From Metallyticus violacea (Eukaryota; Arthropoda; Insecta; Mantodea; Metallyticidae): 64,000 bases of DNA. This document shows, one piece after another, positions 1 through 12,189 of this stretch (positions within the stretch are counted from its first letter, which is position 1; every line of letters begins with the position of its first letter). Made by a program: the position numbers and the translations under genes. Below the pieces are notes generated by a model that searched no databases, had not been told where the DNA came from, and saw nothing but the letters and a program-made list of their open reading frames with translations. The stretch is taken from NCBI GenBank assembly GCA_030762175.1, contig CM060831.1, positions 139,601,001-139,665,000 on the forward strand. Reading direction: 5' to 3'.

Positions 1-699
1 TCTGTAAGAGAATACAGGTAGTAGACTCAATTTCCTGACATGTGCACTCAGAATGCAATCTCGTGAAATACCCAAGCCGTAGCCGTCCTTGCTGCATATA
101 CTATGGTTTAGGCTCTTAATTCATTGGATTCTGATCAACGATTTATTTATTTTTTTTTTTCAGGGCCACGAAAGAAATAGTTGCCTTTGCCTGAGATTGA
201 AAATATTTGCTTTTACCTAGGAAACGTGAATTCTTTTGAGAGCAGCTCATATCAAGTGCATTCGTTTTAAAATGTGTTTAAACAATCTCTTAAACTCTGA
301 ATGTATGGGTTTATTGTATAACACTCTTAAAAACATGCCCATTTTAAACACTGGGCTGCATTAACTTATAATTAAAATCAAAATTAACAGTGCAGTTTTG
401 TTAATGCATTCTATTAAAAAACTTAAAAATAAAGATAGTATTTTGCATTTCGTTGGGTGGAATAAAGTTATGGGTTTCACAAAACACAAGTTTGTTAATA
501 TTACCTGATGTCACAGTGCAGTTGAAGACATACTCATAGAATATTTCGAACCGTTTAATCTGCTATTAATAATTCATTCATGACATTATTTGCATGGTGT
601 ATGCGTGATTAGAACTTTTTATAGTGTTTAACACTTATTTTCACTATTGAGGTATTACAGGCAATGAACACTTAAATGAAACATGGGATAAAATAATTA
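1..699. other. unassigned AT-rich sequence, CpG-normal
   Basis: No coding similarity was recognised. CpG dinucleotides are fairly frequent here and up to about 2.4 kb, unlike the following 25 kb. A pyrimidine tract ending in CAG near 146-163 resembles a splice acceptor, but the downstream reading frame cannot be tied to any gene. Confidence 0.5.
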
Positions 700-860
700 C
701 TTAGGAAAGAATGTTTTTAGGGGGAAGAAAGCAAGAGGCGAAGTTCCAGGCCTAAATTTAGGACACCTTCAGCATTTGCCATTTATGAAGACAGGATAAT
801 CTGGAAAAAATCGAGCCGGAGACCTGCTGTTGGCTTGGTGACTTCGAACATCCGTGTCCG
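700..860 (-). mobile_element. SINE family B, old partial copy
   Basis: The stretch matches the body of the better copies at 9749-10023 and 60662-60941: shared words are GTTCCAGGCCTAA, TTTAGG, CATTTGCCATTTATGA and the following AAACCTGG-like region. The tRNA-like head is eroded beyond recognition. Orientation follows those copies, whose head lies at the high-coordinate side. It is much more diverged than the other copies. Confidence 0.7.
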
Positions 861-3800
861 GAAATCGGAAATGGGGTGCTATAGAATGGAAATAATGATA
901 ATAATAAAAATATATTATTATTGCTGTTGTTGGATAATTAATTATTTTACCCTCACGATGTCATAATGAAAAAATTAGACAGATTTCTGAAATTTATTAA
1001 AAATAAACGGGAGCGAATATTACATTCTTTAATTATTTTACCCGGGAAGAAACATTCAACAATACTCCTAGCATGAGAGGTGTATACTGTGTATATACGT
1101 TTTATTAATCCATATGACAATCGCTCCTTAGACACTTGTCAGTCTTATTGATTGAGATTTCCAAATAGTATTAAACTTTTTAATTTTCATGATCATCATA
1201 CATTGTCATCTCATTATATTGTTTGTTGTTCTTGTATTATACAGAGCGAAAAATGCTCACAAGTGGGTTAGTATGCTTCATTTACAAAATTAATTAATTT
1301 ATTTTTATTCCTTTTTCCCTTTTTATTTTTTCCATTATTTTCGTGGTTTCTGTCACAATAAAACACAGCTCACAGATACAGTTGGGAGCTGGTGTGTGAA
1401 CGTCAAGTTTTACGCAATGTTTCTGTTTTACGGAAATTTTAACTGAATCACTATTTGAAGAAGCGAAGTCATGAATATTAGGCTGAGATAGGATAATACG
1501 ATAAGTATTTTATATTATGGCAGTATATTTTCTATGAATTCAAATTTAATTAAATCCAAACACGTATCAGTTGTTATAGATGCGAACGCTATTCAAATTG
1601 AGCGCCAAATAGTCGTGGTGCAAACAAACATACCGATTTCCTTATATGTGCATATATTTTTTAACTGTAAGCATCAATTAGTAAAATGTGAGAAATAGTA
1701 ACACCCTTCTTCACTAGTATTTACGAATGTATTGTCAAAAAGTTATTTTACTTCCCACTATGTGCGTTATTTTAATTCAGAATAAATTGCGAAGCATTAA
1801 AACAAGAGTGTCAACATTTGAAAAGCATTTGGTCATCCTCAAGACTTAAATATTAGCAACTTTGAGAATAAAAACAATTTGGTGACAATTTTGTGGATTA
1901 CTGATCACTTACAGTCCGATACAAAGTTGCTGTCCTTCGTCATAACTTAATTACAAATATTTCCTTTCTTTTTAATAGTTTGCAAGCCTGCCACTGTAAA
2001 CAGCGTTTATGAAACCACGAATCTTGCACAAATCTGACATACTGTTGTAATATTCTGTAGATGTGGATATATTTTGGGTATAGGTAAGTGTGTATAACAT
2101 GAACAACCCCTTATGAAAAAATTGGGGGTATTTCAAACAGGTTTTCGGTAGTTGCACAATTGAATATTAGTGCGTTGGTATTCAGTAGGCGACTTGGTAT
2201 ACTGCAGTGTAATAAACAAGAATTGATCACTGTTTTCGGATAGAAACATCAACATTGAGAAATTGTGCATTTGTGCATTTTCATCCAGTATAGTTCTTAC
2301 TTTAAAAACATTAATGAGTAAAAAAGTATGTATACGTTTTGTTTTTTGATATATTTTACATACTAGAGATCTCGCTGGATTCAGTATCTGCATAAAGTAT
2401 ATATGGTACATATGTAATAAGTGTTTTTAGGAATGAAAGATATTTAGACAACGTTTAATGATTTCATCGGCATGATGCTGCATTTACTTACCACTGCAAA
2501 ACTAGTTGCAGATGAAAATATATGACAGTAGAAATTTGTATTGCATTGTAAATAAACTAATGCAAACTTTAATATGCTGTTTAGAATTTAAAACATTAAT
2601 GACTTATCCCATCTTAAAGTGATTGACATGCTCACACTATGCTTAATTTTTGTTATTTGTATGGTAACATTGTGCATAGTACAGAATACAAATTTGAAAA
2701 CTTTTTGGTGCAGGAAACATCTTGTTTGCTCTTTATTTTTAGTGAATAAAAAATGGGCAACATAATGGGGATTCAAGCCGTATTTTAAAAAATGGAATTT
2801 GTAATTAATACACACATACTCACAAATGCTAACCTAACCTTGGATGACTCCTAGAAACCAGTGTACCCAGCTATGGTCTGACAGTTTATGCTCATCTCCT
2901 TTTCATGAGTATAAATTGGTAGAGTGTTATGTGCTACTAAAGTGCAAAACTGCTTTAACTACAGCAGAACCATCTAGGAGGCATACATAATGCCATCTAA
3001 CAACATCTTAAGCTGGGCTTGAATGCATTGGAGTGAAGAAGTAGCTTGTAGGAGAACAATGGAAAATTGCACTTTTGATTATAAAAGAAAGCACATTATT
3101 CTTCAGTGTTGCATTTTATTTGTGTGAAATGTGTACTTGTAACATATAGGAAAATGAGGTAAATATGTTTTACATCATGCATTGATCTTTGCAGATAATC
3201 CTTTTTAACTCTGTTTATGTAGACAGTTAATAAGGTTTGACATCTAAAGGTAAACCCCAGAGATGCAACGTATAAAAGTGAATTGGTATGTTATGTATCA
3301 TTTTTGCTCTGCAGATATTTATACAAGCACATCAATTATATTTAGAAAAATGTTCAAGAATCCAGGTTTATTGCAACTTGTAATGTGATCCAAAATCAGA
3401 ATGTTAAATAATTAGGTCCTTTTTTCTGGCCCTTATGAAAATGTTGTATAATTTTTTTAAACAGCACATTTATTGTATCTATAATATTTGCTAGTAATTT
3501 GATCATGTTCTTTAATCAGCATAATGTGGGGGGGGGGGAAACTCATATATATTCATTCTCAGCACGTGACCAAGAGCCAAGCTCGAAATATAGTGTAATT
3601 TTAGTGTTCAGTTTTACGGTTTTTAGTGTGAAATTTTATGTCAACTTTTTTATATTCCATTCTCAGTGTTTTTTATGAATTTTATGCTTTTTAGAAGTTT
3701 TTATTATTCCATTAATAGTATATATATATATACAAAAATGAAAAATAAAATTCACAATGAACAATGTAACTAAAACAATAACTAGATAAGCAGGATAAAA

Positions 3801-5185
3801 CACTTAGAAATTCACAGATTTATTAGCATACATTATTTTGAACTGCTCTTGTTCTTCTTAGGTGAAAAGATAAGCTAACGTAGTGAAAATAAATATTGAA
3901 TATTGAAGGGAAATAATGCAAGGAAACATTAAATAAACAACAAGAGTGTATTGAGAGAGAATATGAAAATAGTAATGAGTTTGATTTTAATTATGTTTGT
4001 TATAGTAAGAGTAGCTTTTTTTAATATGTGTTTATATTTACAGAAGATTTAAACCTGGTGGTATATATGCTTTATGCAAAAATATAGTGGGCATTTCTGT
4101 ATCTCTGAGTAAACTTTCAGAGCTATGAGTTGGTAACATAATAGAGCAATACTCTACTCTTTAATAATAAGCCTTTCTAGGATACTCCTCAATGTTGCAT
4201 TTATGCATAAAAAGGTTGTGTGATGAACATTACAAATACAACTTAGCTGGATTAATAAAAGAAATAATGACCTTACAACTATATTATTAGAATATGAAAA
4301 AGTTAGGTCAATGTAAGCTTAGCTTTGTTGTTACTATATACATTGGATGCATCTTACTAGCCTAAACTAATGTTCATTTCTTTCTATTTGTTTATAGCAC
4401 TTTAGTACAATATGGATAGTAAAGAATGACCAGTATCATAAAACTTTGAATCAACAGCAACATTATATTTAATACTTATTTTACTACCTCTGCTACATGT
4501 TCATTTCTACATTGTTTATAATTTTTACATTAAAACAAGCAAGTTAGCTAAACCTCTTTGATGCTGATTTTCATAATTCTACTTTTTTTAAACACATCAT
4601 AGAGTACAGGTAAAGAAATGATCTAGGTTCCATGCCACTGTACAATAACGTTACTAATATGCTATTTTTGCTGATTTGCACTATGAGATTATTTTAGAGA
4701 TAACAGTAAATAATGCCTAATAGTAATTCTTTCTATTCCCCCAAAATTCATTAATATCTCAGGATGTTATTATGAGAATGAGATAATGCTACAAACTGTT
4801 ATCCAATGCTAATAAAACTCTGTTTAAAAATTAGTGGCTTTGTTAAGATGTGTTAAATCTACAGTTCATAAAAGATCAAAGGTGGTAATAATATAGATTG
4901 CCTCACTTTAGGGTTTTCAATTACCTGAATGAAAGATTATATTCATCATTAAAGTTAAAGGTTCAATTTGTGTTAATTCTTAACTCTTAATTTTACTTGC
5001 AATGTTACTGCATTTGATAATTATTTGCTAAAAATTACTCTTTTGATACTGTATGAATTCTACTTACAAGATTCAGACAATTAAAAAGGAGCACTGTCAA
5101 GTGTCACATTCTCCAACTTCTAATTGGTGAGAAAGAGCATAGGGTAATAACAGTAATTTGGAAGAAAAATATAAAAACGAAAACA
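861..5185. other. long AT-rich stretch, no gene recognised
   Basis: Only short ORFs typical of AT-rich noncoding DNA are present. CpG frequency drops sharply at about 2.4 kb and stays low. Simple sequence includes a run of 11 G at 3528-3538 and a short TA tract near 3719-3730. A noncoding 5' exon of the Tantalus-like gene could lie near the CpG transition, but no splice structure can be assigned. Confidence 0.5.
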
Positions 5186-5189
5186 ACTT

Positions 5190-6870
5190 AAATTTAGACA
5201 TTGTTATTATGCTTTTTGGAGGGAGGAGAGTCAGGGATCATTACACAAATAATGCTTTTTTTGACCGTGTTTCTTTATAGTCCAACAAAGCCTCCTTGCT
5301 TCTCAGTAACAAAATCCCAATGTTTTGAGGAGTTCCGCTATTCCATTCAAAGCACCACTTTTTTAATCTATAAAATGGCTCATGTAATGGCAGCAGACAG
5401 CATTTCCAGAGAAGATAAATAATGTCCAAGCATGGATTTTTTTTCAACTTTGAGAATAAGTTGAAGTCTGGTGAACTCATGTCTGGACTGTAGGGAGAAT
5501 GAAGTAATTTCTTTATGTAAAACTTATTTTAAACCAGTTAAAACCCATGGGAAAGTTTAAAATTCTAAAATGGTTAAAATATTCAACACTCTTAAGCATT
5601 TCACTCTTTAAACTATTAAAATTCATCTGAGTTCATTGAGTGTTGAATATTTTAACCATTTTAGAATTTTAAACTTTCCCATGGGAAAGAAGTTTTAACT
5701 GCTTTAAAATAGGTTTTATATAAAGAAATTACATATGTTTTACTGTGTTGATTCTGATCAAGTTTTATATTAGAATGAGGTAATACTTCCTGTCCATATT
5801 CACAGAGCTTATTTGTCACAAAATTACTGGTGTGCAGGCAAGTATTTCCAGCCTTGAGAAACTGAGGTAAGTTTTTATGCAGTGTATGCATGAGGTCATG
5901 ATATACACTGCTGTGATAATTGTTCCACATCATATTCTTTATCTATCATAATTATTCCTTGGTGATCAAAAGCAAAAATCATCATTGGCTTCACATGCCT
6001 CAAATTTTTTTTTAGTTTTAGGGAATATGAATCCCTCCACTTGGACTGTGATTTTATCTCTGGTTCAAAGTCTCTAAACCCACCTTTCAAAGCATCAGTT
6101 TGATGCTAGAATACTTGACCTTCAAAACGGAATCTTTGTTTCAGTAAGTTTGCAATGCCCTTGTGTTTCTGTTGTTCAGCAGTCAAGAAGTGAGGAACCT
6201 GTTATGCACAAAATTTTCACTTTTGTAAATCATTTGTCAAAATATGGAATACTGACCTTGGTGTAATCCTGAAAGTTCCTCACATTTCACACTACAATCT
6301 TTTTATGCAGCACATCCACCACAAGTTTCACATTTTGTTTATCTGCTGATGTCTTCAGCCTTCCTGGTCTTGGGTCATTTCCTATGCTAAAATGCCAACA
6401 CAAAAACAATTAGCCCAACAAGAAACTGTACTGTGGTCCACCACAAACTTCATTTAAAACATTATGGATTTCTGTTCGATTTTTATCTTGTGTACAACCA
6501 TTGCTCTTCAACAGTCACTGTACCCGACATACCTGCAGTTTCCATTTCTAGCTCTTGCTATCTACGCACTATTTCATGTACAGATTGAACAAATATGTTT
6601 CTTTCTCAAACCTTCAACTTAATGATGTAACACCAGTGTTGTATCATCCAGTCTACGCAAATGACCCTCATACCTTATCTTCCCATTGAGTTTTTTCATT
6701 TATTTATGATCTTTGCTTTGAAATAAAAGACTCATAAACCTATAATCAATTTCATAGACAGTGCTGTGTCTATGCTCATTTCACCTAACCAACTTGAGTT
6801 CAGTAGCAGTAGTTGCAAGTAGTAAAATAGTCCAGGTCTTTCTTTGGCTCCCCTGCCATTCATTCCAACA
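5190..6870 (-). mobile_element. decayed mariner-like transposon A
   Basis: Minus-strand frames give a mariner-type transposase in the expected order despite stops and frameshifts. From high to low coordinates these are: an N-terminal region near 6400-6480; a linker with DPRPGRLKTSADKQ (about 6385-6340); FEPEIKSQSKWRD-like residues (about 6075-6030); a FAFDHQGIIM block, the usual second-strand region before the second Asp (about 5980-5950); HTSNFVTNKLCEYGQEVLPH (about 5840-5780), corresponding to the DNAPAHT...VLPH segment; and YSPDMSSPDFNLF (about 5490-5445), corresponding to the third catalytic Asp region. A separate inverted-repeat insertion splits the last two blocks. Clearly inactive. The assignment to mariner is firm; the subfamily is not. 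Confidence 0.75.
5505..5731. repeat. foldback element inserted in mariner A
   Basis: Two arms of about 87-94 bp (5505-5591 and 5638-5731) are near-perfect reverse complements around a spacer of about 46 bp. Both arms hold TTTAAAATTCTAAAATGG or its complement and the palindrome CCCATGGG. The element separates the VLPH and YSPD coding blocks of the mariner remnant. Near-identical 13-bp direct repeats, AGAATGAAGTAAT (5496-5508) and AGAATGAGGTAAT (5772-5784), flank the insertion, consistent with a target duplication. Confidence 0.8.
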
Positions 6871-7025
6871 TTGCTGCATCATCTTCTCACCCCCATCTTC
6901 ACTTTCATCATTTAGTGTAAAGTAGTTTGCAGATTTTTAGTTCATGCATTTCAAATTGACTAAGCTACTGCCCTCTGCTGTCATATTACAGAACTAAAAT
7001 GCCTAGCTGCCAAGTGAATTAGCAT
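6825..7025 (+). mobile_element. SINE family D, 5'-truncated copy
   Basis: The sequence aligns to the reverse complement of the copy at 16913-17225. Shared words include CACCCCCATCTTCA, ATGCATTTCAAAT, GACTA, CTACTGC and the terminal GCATTAGAAC. The tRNA-like head seen in the other copy is missing here. It overlaps the 5' edge of the mariner A remnant. Confidence 0.75.
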
Positions 7026-7189
7026 TAGAACTTGCTCATAATCAATTTAATTTATTTTCTAATATTCATAAACATTATCGATTACAAACAATTATTACTT
7101 TTGGCCTTTATACATGACCTTAGTAGTTAAGCCAGTCTGTTATGGCAACATAGATCTAGTAATATTTCTCTGTCTTCATAAAATCTCAC

Positions 7190-8130
7190 TTAAGATGGCT
7201 CAAACTGGATTGAGATTTAATGAAAGTTTTGTTCTCCAGCATGAAGTTCTGCAGCTTTGAAGCTGGTCCATAGCAGGACTGTCTTCCATACCAATAAATT
7301 CTGGGACATTATTTCTCAGCCAGCTTGGTTTGTTTGTGGCTTGTGAGCTGGAGTTTAATCTTATTGAAAACCCAGTGCCAAGTACCAAAGATTGTCATGT
7401 TAAAGGACATCACAATACCTTCTAATTTGTTACTGGCCGACTCCAGTTTTATCCCCTAAGTTACAGAAATGGAGGAATATCACCCCCTGGTGTGACACTT
7501 CCTGCTAAACCATAAATGATGCTGGACTCGGAGAAGTGTCTACTTGGCTTCCTCAGAGCTCAGCATATTATGTTGTTGTTTCATTTATTGTAAAAAATTT
7601 CTCTCAGTAAAAATATTAAATGACTAATTTAAACATGCCATTAAAGGAACATCTTTACTCTTTCATATCTAAAAATTTTTTCATGTTAGGGATAAAAAAT
7701 GTTGACTACTGATAAACGTTCATGTGGCAGTTCTCTTTAGTAATGCTGGTGGAAATATTGAGCTCCTGGACCAATATTTTCTGCCTATGAAATAAATTTC
7801 TGCAAATCCATTTATGGTTTGCTTTGACCACCTCTGAAGTCTTTGTGTTGTGCAGTCTGACTTAGGGAATAAAGTTTCCTTAATTTTCTTTTCTTTGAAG
7901 TGTGGTAAAGTAATTACAAGGAAACTTTTAGTTGCTTCAGTACCTTGCAATTATCCTCGGATATTTTTTGCCACATTTGAGAAGAATAATTACTGCAACT
8001 CAGTTTTTCTTTGTATCCTACTACATGTTTAAAGATGATGTAGAAGATTAGACTAAATATTTGGGCAGAATATCTATCTATCATATTTTGAATTTGCAAT
8101 TTATTGAATATAAAAATAACTACATTTTTA
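7190..8130 (-). mobile_element. decayed Tc1/mariner (DD37D/E-type) transposase
   Basis: Minus-strand frames show, in order, a basic N-terminal region (about 7900-7800), an FTI(N/E)ETT block near 7600, SFMV-QEVSHQGV-LHFC (about 7515-7450; family pattern SVMVWGGVSYKGV), WVLG-Q-D-TPAHK (7388-7340; family pattern WVFQQDSAPAHK) and WLRNNVPEFIG (about 7325-7290). In the family pattern the spacing from the second catalytic Asp to the last catalytic residue is about 37, which separates it from the DD34D mariners elsewhere here. Many stops and frameshifts make it a pseudogene. Exact ends and terminal repeats are not visible. Confidence 0.7.
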
Positions 8131-8841
8131 TATATCTCCATTTTGTGTTGGCACTGACTATTTTACAGGAGAAACCCATTGACAACTATACATGCACTTT
8201 CACACATCAGTAAAATTCAAGCAACTATGAAAACCAACTTCTGGTCTACTATTAAAGGTGCAGTAAATGATCTCCCATCTTTGCTTTGTTCTGGAATATC
8301 AGAATCCATATATTCTGCAGTTTTATATAGTTAAATAAATTACCCATTTCTCTACTCCCAATTTTTTAGTTACAAACTTTAGCTTAGCTGTTTCAAAGCT
8401 TATACATTTATAACTACAAATTCATACATGTTTCTATTACTGGTCAGCCAAAATCTATTTTAAGCAATGTCTTCACACCTTATGCTCTCTTCACTTTTCC
8501 TATGTACTATCGATATTCACTCACTTTTGATTTTATGTAGAAATTGTCCTAGCTTATTGTAATCTTGTTTTATATACCCACTTGATTGCAGCTATTTTAT
8601 TCATATTACTCACTTTTATACCAATATATTTATCTCTCCTGGCCTTCATTTCTTTGCACTCAAAAATGTTAGCTTTGCATCCTCTTTCCTCTCACATAAG
8701 AGACATAATCTTGTTCAAAACAGTTTCTTAATTCTTTCATTATCCATAGAGCTGTCCTTATTCAAATTAATTCTTCTTTTTCTATTTGCTAGTTAGATCA
8801 ATATATCTTTCCCTCTTCCAATTTTTTCATTAATATATATA
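8131..8841. other. AT-rich sequence, nothing recognised
   Basis: Pyrimidine-rich on the + strand with no long ORF and no recognised repeat. CpG is very sparse. Confidence 0.5.
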
Positions 8842-10250
8842 AAGTTAAGTCTAAAATTATGGTAATGAAAAAAGGTTTCAGATTAAAAAAAAACTGGAAA
8901 AATGGTGATGGGAGGACACAGAAATTAAAGTTGTCAAGAAAATTTATTATTTAGGTGTTAGATTGTCTAGTAATAGGAAATGGAATGACCACAAAAAAAA
9001 AGCAGTTACAGAAGGATAAATAGTCATGAGAATAATCAGATCTTGTGTAAATAAAATACCAAATATGCAAGTAAAATACTGAGAGAGTATATATAGTTCA
9101 ATAGTGGAAAGCAAAATAATGTATGCGATAGAAATTTGGGGGTCAGATGAAGGATGGAAAGCAAAAAGTGTGATAAATAGAATCTTTTGTAGAATTGTCC
9201 AAGGCTTTACCTAGATCTTCACCTAACAAGGTTGCTGTAATGGAATTAGGAAGATTGGGTTATAGAAACTAGGTCATAGAAAGAGTACTGAAATATTGGT
9301 ATACAATAGGGAGACAAAAGAAAATAATATAATCAATTAGTCCTCCCTCTGTATTACATTGTTTATATAAGCAATTAGTGTTTGGCAACACAAGGAAAAA
9401 TTAAGGGGAGAGAAATTTAGACATCTAAAATCAAAAATATTCTACAAGAAATGGGCATGGGATCAATATGCTACAAAGGAGAAAGATTGGGAAAATGATT
9501 TTAGAAAGAGATTATAATAAGAATTGAGGATATTGAAAAGCAGGAAATATGGCAAATTTCAATGCCAAAAAATCTCTGATATTATATAGCACACTAAAAA
9601 TGTGTGGGAAAGGGAAAAATATATTGAAATCTGTTATAAGGCAGGAAGGGAGGGACTGGCATGGTTTAGAACAGAAGTAATATATTTAAGTGGGATTAGA
9701 AATGAATATATTAAGGGATATGTCCTATGTGTGAAGAACCAGTACTTGTTTTTTTTTTTTTTGAATGATGTTTATTAATGCCCATATTTACATTGGCACC
9801 ACAGACGGTAAACACTGGTGATAAATGAAATGAAATGATAAATTTGGAAAGGATTTTTTAAGGAAGGAAACGTTCCAGGCCTAAGTTTAGGGTACCTTCC
9901 TGGCATTTGCCAGTTATGAGGACTGAGGAAAACCTGGAAAAACCTCAGTCAGGGAGGACAGTCCTGGCAGAATTCAAACTCCAGATCTCCTGCTCACGAG
10001 TCCGCGCCTTAACGACCTCGGCCACCAGTACTTGGCATTGTGCATTAGAATGTAAGCAAACCAAGTTTTGGAGGGAACAGTTCCTATTACAGAAGTGGGA
10101 AAACCTACCAGATGAAGTAAGAGGTAGAAGAATTTTAAATTTAAAATCAGACGAAAATATTAAGGAACTTCGAAAATATATAGGCAGAGTGAGACAAAAA
10201 TGGTTATGGAAGTAAGGTAAGATAAATGGGAACAATGCTAACAATTACAC
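8842..10250 (+). mobile_element. LINE (R1/Jockey-like) ORF2 3' part, interrupted by a SINE
   Basis: Plus-strand frames give the C-terminal half of a non-LTR retrotransposon ORF2. The blocks are a KLSRKFIYLGV block (about 8925-8960; family pattern NKFKYLGV), then NRKWNDHKKK, SCVNKIPNMQVK, IVESKIMYAIEIWG (about 9098-9140) and later WFRTEV-YLSGIRNEYI-G. A CPMCEEPVL segment near 9722-9748 plus HCALEC just after the SINE (10036-10055) form the usual CCHC-like terminal zinc motif. The final block, WENLPDEVRGRRILNLKSDE, is well preserved. Several stops and one internal frameshift make it dead. The reverse-transcriptase catalytic YADD region lies upstream of what can be recognised. Confidence 0.8.
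9749..10023 (-). mobile_element. SINE family B, full copy with target duplication
   Basis: A tRNA-like head (A box region GGCCGAGGTCGTTAAGGCGC on the minus strand) lies at the high-coordinate end and a poly(T), i.e. poly(A) tail, at 9749-9762. The 11-bp target duplication ACCAGTACTTG is perfect at 9738-9748 and 10024-10034. It interrupts the zinc-motif codons of the LINE, so it is younger than that LINE. The head resembles class II (Leu/Ser-type) tRNA A boxes. Confidence 0.92.
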
Positions 10251-10504
10251 TATTTAGAAGTGAATATAAATCCCCATTACATACTCAACCTGGGGTTAAC
10301 TGTAAAGGGGTACAGAAGGAATGCAACCCCATAAAGTCAGGGTGAGAGAGTGAGAAATTTAAAAGTTTTTAATAGTACTAAATTCACATCTACTGAGAAC
10401 ATGAAACGATAAATTTTTTACTTTATGTTTACTGTTTGAGAAATTGTATGAAATTGGTTTTATTTAAAATATTTTATTTTCCAAGTAGTGAAATCACTCA
10501 AATT

Positions 10505-10550
10505 TCACTTGGACATATTTGGAAGGCTGTTGCCTTCATCATCAGCACGG
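10505..10550 (-). ncRNA. hammerhead-like core, decayed (copy 1)
   Basis: Reading the minus strand: CTGATGA (10545-10539), a T, then a perfect 6-bp hairpin GAAGGC-AACA-GCCTTC (10537-10522), CAAA in place of GAAA (10521-10518), then a GTC (10514-10512). The order matches a type I hammerhead, but the invariant G12 is C and helix I pairs poorly. Flanking AAGTGAAATTTGAGTG resembles the segment that follows the core in the three other copies. Probably a dead terminal repeat of a Penelope-like or derived element. Confidence 0.45.
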
Positions 10551-10559
10551 TTCCACTCA

Positions 10560-11189
10560 TATTAATTTTGTTTATATATTTTATGCATTTAGATATATTT
10601 AAATATTTTGTTTATATTTATGAGAGCATACTTATACAATTATGGTGCAATTATTTTTGTTTGTTACATGCAAAATTGAATTTTATAACTTGAATGAAAC
10701 AATTATATAAAATTGAATAGGTGTAATGTTAGTTCTCTTTGGAAAGTTTTTTTTTTTGAACTTGAATTGTTGTAAAATAATAATAATATGTCAAGATATT
10801 ATGATCATTAATTCATTCATATATAAAGTTAATGATTTGTTTCCCTATTATTTCATAGTTAGAATATGTAATCTCATCTATTTTTATATCAATGCTAGGG
10901 TTACTAATATAAGAATAGGACTCAAGTCAAAAGAGTTGTATAGGATGTTAGAGTAAAGCTTAGACAATTAGTCAGAAACTTTGCTATTGTAACTGACATA
11001 TAGTGGTGTAACAGCTAAAAAGAACTTCATTATCACCTAAAAATAATATGCAATGTGTTATTTAACTTGTAGAACATTACTGTGAAATTCATAGAGGATC
11101 TAAAGCAAGCAAAAAAGCTGATAATATATTATATGGTTAATTTTGCTTAATTTTTTAGTTACAATAATTTTCTTTACTTATTCACTGTT
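10560..11189. other. AT-rich sequence, no gene recognised
   Basis: Two short + strand ORFs (10436-10693, 10726-10956) have low-complexity, hydrophobic, AT-driven compositions and no recognisable motif. No repeat family was recognised. Confidence 0.5.
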
Positions 11190-11800
11190 CTGTAGAAAGA
11201 GCTCAAAATGCACCATGAACTCTAATGCAGACTTCCTATATCACATTATGAACCATCTCAATCTCTCCCATGTTTCTGGTTTGTGCCATATCTGTCAACA
11301 TCCTAGTTGAATATACGGTGAAATTTCCATGTTCTGGAATGCACATTACCCTTTAAATTAATATGCAGAAATCCAATAGGTTCAGATCAAGAAAATAAAC
11401 AGGTCAGAATGCCAGTTTGCTGTAACATATCCATATATTTGGGAAGTGCTGATTTAGAATTGGTTTAGCAGCATGATAAAATTGAGGATGTGCACCATCC
11501 TGCATGGACCACATATAGTTTTTTAAATTTAATAGAACTTCTTCCAACAAAACCTTTACATCATCTTTTAAAGTGTTTCAGTGTGTTGCTCCTGTCTTCC
11601 AGGTAAAATTAAATGTTTGATTAATATGTCTCCAATTATTCCATCCTTACATAAATGCTAAACTGTTGATGTCATGTTTAAAACTATATGGCATTTTTTG
11701 CCAGCCCATACATGAATATTATGAAATTTTCACGCTCTATTCTATGATAACTCTATGGTAACTTGTGAGTGATGGATGACTACAAACCATGCTTGGTTTT
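11190..11800 (-). mobile_element. decayed DDE transposase (QDGAPPH family)
   Basis: Minus-strand frames contain MWSMQDGAHPQFYHAAKPIL (about 11515-11456), then HFPNIWI, a degraded WP-SPDL-LDF block (about 11405-11375), and V-EVCIRV near the end. This follows the insect family pattern MWFQQDGAPPHYALAVREFLN, FPGRWIG, WPPRSPDLTPLDFFLW. The second catalytic Asp (QDG) and the last acidic region can be placed. Frames are broken throughout. It resembles the remnants at 42.4, 54.1 and 63.0 kb. Confidence 0.65.
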
Positions 11801-11929
11801 ATATTTGTAAAGGACAAAAATACCACAAAAACGACTAATTTAAAAACTAAGTGAAATTCGTTAATTTTTTACTTGCCTTTAGAACTGCTTATCAATTCTT
11901 CAACGGTTTACAGAATGTTAGTAACACTA

Positions 11930-12085
11930 TATTTAGAATACAGAGTATAACAGAAATACTAGGGCATACTTTGAGGATATTAAACCAAGAAAAAAGATAT
12001 AAACATATGTCTGGAATGCCTGATTTGTATTTATTATTGAAAGATAACATTCAACATGTTTCAAAGTATGATCCAATAATTTAAG
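11930..12085. repeat. copy of the arm repeat of the 22.8-kb foldback element
   Basis: AAGAAAAAAGATATAAACAT, ATGTCTGGAA and CAACATGTTTCAAAGT match the arms and centre of the inverted repeat at 22780-23440. It lies just upstream (in transcription sense) of the 11.2-11.8 kb transposase remnant, so it may be the untranslated end of the same transposon family; that link is inference. Confidence 0.55.
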
Positions 12086-12189
12086 TTTGTTAAAATAATA
12101 AATAACTTTTTCAGATAATTCAGTTGTTTACTTTTGACATGTGCTGCAATTCAGTTACATTTGAGCAGATAACCATGGAAGGATATGTA

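Noticed and set aside
140..200. Possible exon after a pyrimidine tract and CAG near 163
   Set aside because: Downstream frame is short and matches nothing; a lone acceptor-like site is not enough.
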